NCBI GenBank assembly: GCA_005408345.1
Contig: SEMN01000134.1
Coordinates: forward strand, 496,001 to 560,000
DNA length: 64,000 bases
Origin: Macquaria australasica
Lineage: Eukaryota; Chordata; Actinopteri; Centrarchiformes; Percichthyidae
Direction of reading: 5' to 3'
Within the stretch, counting starts at the first letter, position 1, and each line of letters begins with the position of its first letter. The position numbers and the translations under genes are program-made. This document shows positions 61,701 to 64,000 of the stretch, in pieces. The notes beneath the pieces were generated by a model. It had not been told where the DNA came from. It saw only the letters and a program-made list of their open reading frames with translations, and made no database searches.

Positions 61701-63361
61701 TATGAATTACCTTACGTGCTAATGTGACACCTGGTAACTCTGCATCCAACCCATTAAATATGGAGTAAACATGTGAATTAGCTACATTAAAAAGGATTTT
61801 AGCAATCTTGGTGATCATCATTTATACTGGGGGTGAAACTAGGCAAGGGAGAAAATATAAGCAGTAACTTTTCAAATCACCACAGTCACACAGGGCAGAA
61901 AGTCTCTGCGTTGCCATCTGTGAATCAAAATGCATTCTGCGCTTGAAGTCCCTCTCCAACCAAAAAAGTCAAAGCAGGTGTCAAAAAACCTGATTTAACA
62001 TCTCTGATTGGGCTGTGGCCAGAGAAACAACAGGCTTGAAGTGCACCATGCCTGAGCAGCGGGGCAGCAATTGTACACCCTGTTGATTATTTACCTTTGA
62101 CTGAAGAGATGTTACATATCCAGGGTCAAAACAAAAGAGAAGCAGGTGTCCAGACAGAAAATGTTAACACCCATAATGCATTTAAGCGCGCGCTGTGCAG
62201 TTCTTTCACATGCAAATCTGCTGAATTCGATCCACCCAAAAACATTTGGCTGCTCCTGTTGCTTTTGTGAAATTCTCCCTCGCTGCTTGAAGGTGTGCTA
62301 GATAAAATCAGAGACTCTAGGGTAAAAATTAGTAACTTGAAATATTCTCCCATGGCAGAGAACTTAAAACCATGAGCTTGGAAGAAAAAATAATCACAAT
62401 CACACAATTGTTTTGAGTGTAGAAATGTTCAATTTAGGCATGATTTGGAACACAATTGTAATTGGATGATCATTAGTTTGGTATGCACTTTTGCTCTTTT
62501 CCTCGCAAAGCACCTCTTAATCTCTGGTTTTGATACGAGCTCTAAAAACAAACTATCATTATTATTTTAGAATTGCTTGAGGATTTAATTAAAAACACTA
62601 CCTCGTAATGGCCTCAATTGTTATATGTATATATATTTACCTGAGATTTTAACGAAGCAAAGCAATTAAACAAGTAAAACAAAACGGCAGATGCTTCACA
62701 AAATGGAGTTAACGACAGAATTTAGATACAGATTGAGATACTGGGCACATAAACAGAATGAGCCAAAGCTGAGAATAATATGCAAAAACCTTATTCAGGA
62801 CACTCATATTTTCTCAAGCACCATTAGAATCAGCAGGCACTATAGCTACCTGCAACTTTATTCCATACCTCAAAAGACTTTTAATATTATTTGTGCTCAC
62901 ATCTAGATACCTACCTGTCATATTTCTGCTCTAATGTTACGTGCAATAGGATATTTCATAAATTAACAGTGGAATATGAGGCCTTGAGTCCATCACAGGA
63001 GAAGAAAAAAGGAATGGTATTACTGTCACAGATAAGTGATTTTCTGCTGTTCTAAAACTAAGTAAATCAGTACTCTAACCAAGGCTGTTTCCGTCGTAAC
63101 ACAAACCATGTGTCTGTTTTACTGTGCAGCCTCTTACAGAGAGGCCTGTGTTTATGTGAATTCATGTAGGAGTGTGGTTTCCTTTACAATAACAGAGGGC
63201 AAGACTGATACAGAGAGAGTGACAAACGGCGGGTGGTAGTGACAAGCTGTCCGATTCTTATGTAGGAGCTCGGTGGAAGAAAAAGCTGCGCCTGACAATC
63301 AACCTGTGGCGACGGCTTTCAAAAAGAAAAGACAGATTGTCATACATAGATTGAGGCTTAC

Positions 63362-63430
63362 CCCGCATGGCTGGAAGATAAGCCCGTCGACTTCGTGGCT
63401 GACCTGGGAGGTGAAGCTGCCTTCCAGTAG
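63362..63430 (-). CDS. rngtt: mRNA capping enzyme (rngtt), internal exon, motif IV
   Basis: A 69-bp phase-0 exon: acceptor CTGTTTTTCAG|CTACTGG at 63431/63430, donor CCATGCGGG|GTAAGCC at 63362/63361. The peptide is LLEGSFTSQVSHEVDGLIFQ plus PCG. DGLIFQP is guanylyltransferase motif IV, part of the active-site pocket. The next exon continues as RYKAGRCDD in frame. This is the most 5' rngtt exon in the window. The N-terminal triphosphatase, the linker and motif I with the GMP-accepting lysine must lie to the right of 64000. The Cys in QPCG is where mammals usually have Ile. Confidence 0.93.
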
Positions 63431-64000
63431 CTGAAAAACAGAGAGGAGGAGGACAGATTTTCAGTCAAGCAAAACTGATAAATGACAAGATGGGTAGCTG
63501 AATGCTTTAGCTGGGAACACATGAAATTACATTGATTTATAAAGTCAACTACAGCTATAAAGTCGTCAACCTAACCCTCTAAGAGCAAGCTAAGTATTGA
63601 GTCCCAACATAACTGGAAGGCTTATACTCAATAAATCCGGCAGAGTTATAAGCGAAAAGTCAGATACCTTGTTTTCATCCATCTAGCCCTGAAACTAAGC
63701 ACTAGTCTCTTTGATTGATAATGCATGACTGGGAGATCAATATCTGTAACTTGACAGCCCAGGTTGAAGACAAGAATAGCAAAAAATCATTAAAGTCCCG
63801 ATGACTGGAAAGGGTGGATTTCATCTCTTCCATTAACACCAACAACCAACCACCACAGCTGTTGCAGAGAAAGGGAACCTACGGCACCATATTAGACGAA
63901 AGGATGCCCAAGAGACGTGGCAGAGCTGCTGTACAATAAAAGCACATTTTCCACATCATGAAGCACGTCAGCAGCCACGGCAACTACAACGAGGATATTA
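63431..64000 (-). other. rngtt: rngtt intron, 3' part
   Basis: Intronic sequence up to the window edge. No further capping-enzyme exon could be recognised in it. Confidence 0.7.

Larger units (their letters stand above)
51388..63361 (-). other. rngtt: rngtt intron (12 kb)
   Basis: Bounded by GTAAGC at 63361 and CAG at 51388. It contains duplication copy 2, partial family A copies (56490-56626 and 58558-58720), a short hairpin (57469-57499) and an enhancer-like island (57890-58075). The stretch 52930-53370 has the feel of a further interspersed element but I found no partner in the window. No nested gene is supported. Confidence 0.85.

Overview
This is a vertebrate nuclear genome window, most likely from a percomorph-type teleost fish. 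The evidence is long introns with GT/AG splice sites, a fragmented Rex3-like (RTE) retrotransposon ending in ATGG repeats, and a dense background of short DNA-transposon-like repeats that I recognise from spiny-rayed fish genomes. No prokaryotic gene organisation is present, and most open frames in the window are chance frames in AT-rich non-coding DNA.

One gene is certain. The minus strand carries the five 3'-most coding exons of rngtt, the bifunctional mRNA capping enzyme. They lie at 63362-63430, 51287-51387, 45321-45387, 36885-37008 and 34165-34325. They join in frame with consensus splice sites and encode the last 173 residues of the protein: guanylyltransferase motifs IV, V and VI and the proline-rich tail. 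The triphosphatase domain and the active-site lysine motif must lie beyond position 64000. The 3' UTR runs left to about 33905, with an ATTAAA signal and a T-rich downstream element.

Positions 1-33900 lie downstream of rngtt and contain no gene I can name. They hold a truncated RTE LINE (5868-7660), a second LINE scrap (10164-10302), several MITE-like elements, dispersed repeats in multiple copies, and possible regulatory islands. Two weaker gene hints exist, both on the minus strand. One is a possible TATA promoter and untranslated first exon at about 805-1242; from human gene order the neighbour on this side would be cnr1. The other is a possible last exon at 15968-16314 encoding a Cys-rich, poly-Ser peptide.

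The most unusual structure is a pair of 169-bp direct repeats (50438-50606 and 51499-51667) differing at 3 positions. They flank the rngtt exon that carries motif V. A perfect 23-bp inverted repeat with a 4-nt loop lies at 33375-33424, about 0.5 kb past the rngtt polyadenylation site. I found no CRISPR, rRNA, tRNA, operon or undescribed multi-gene system.
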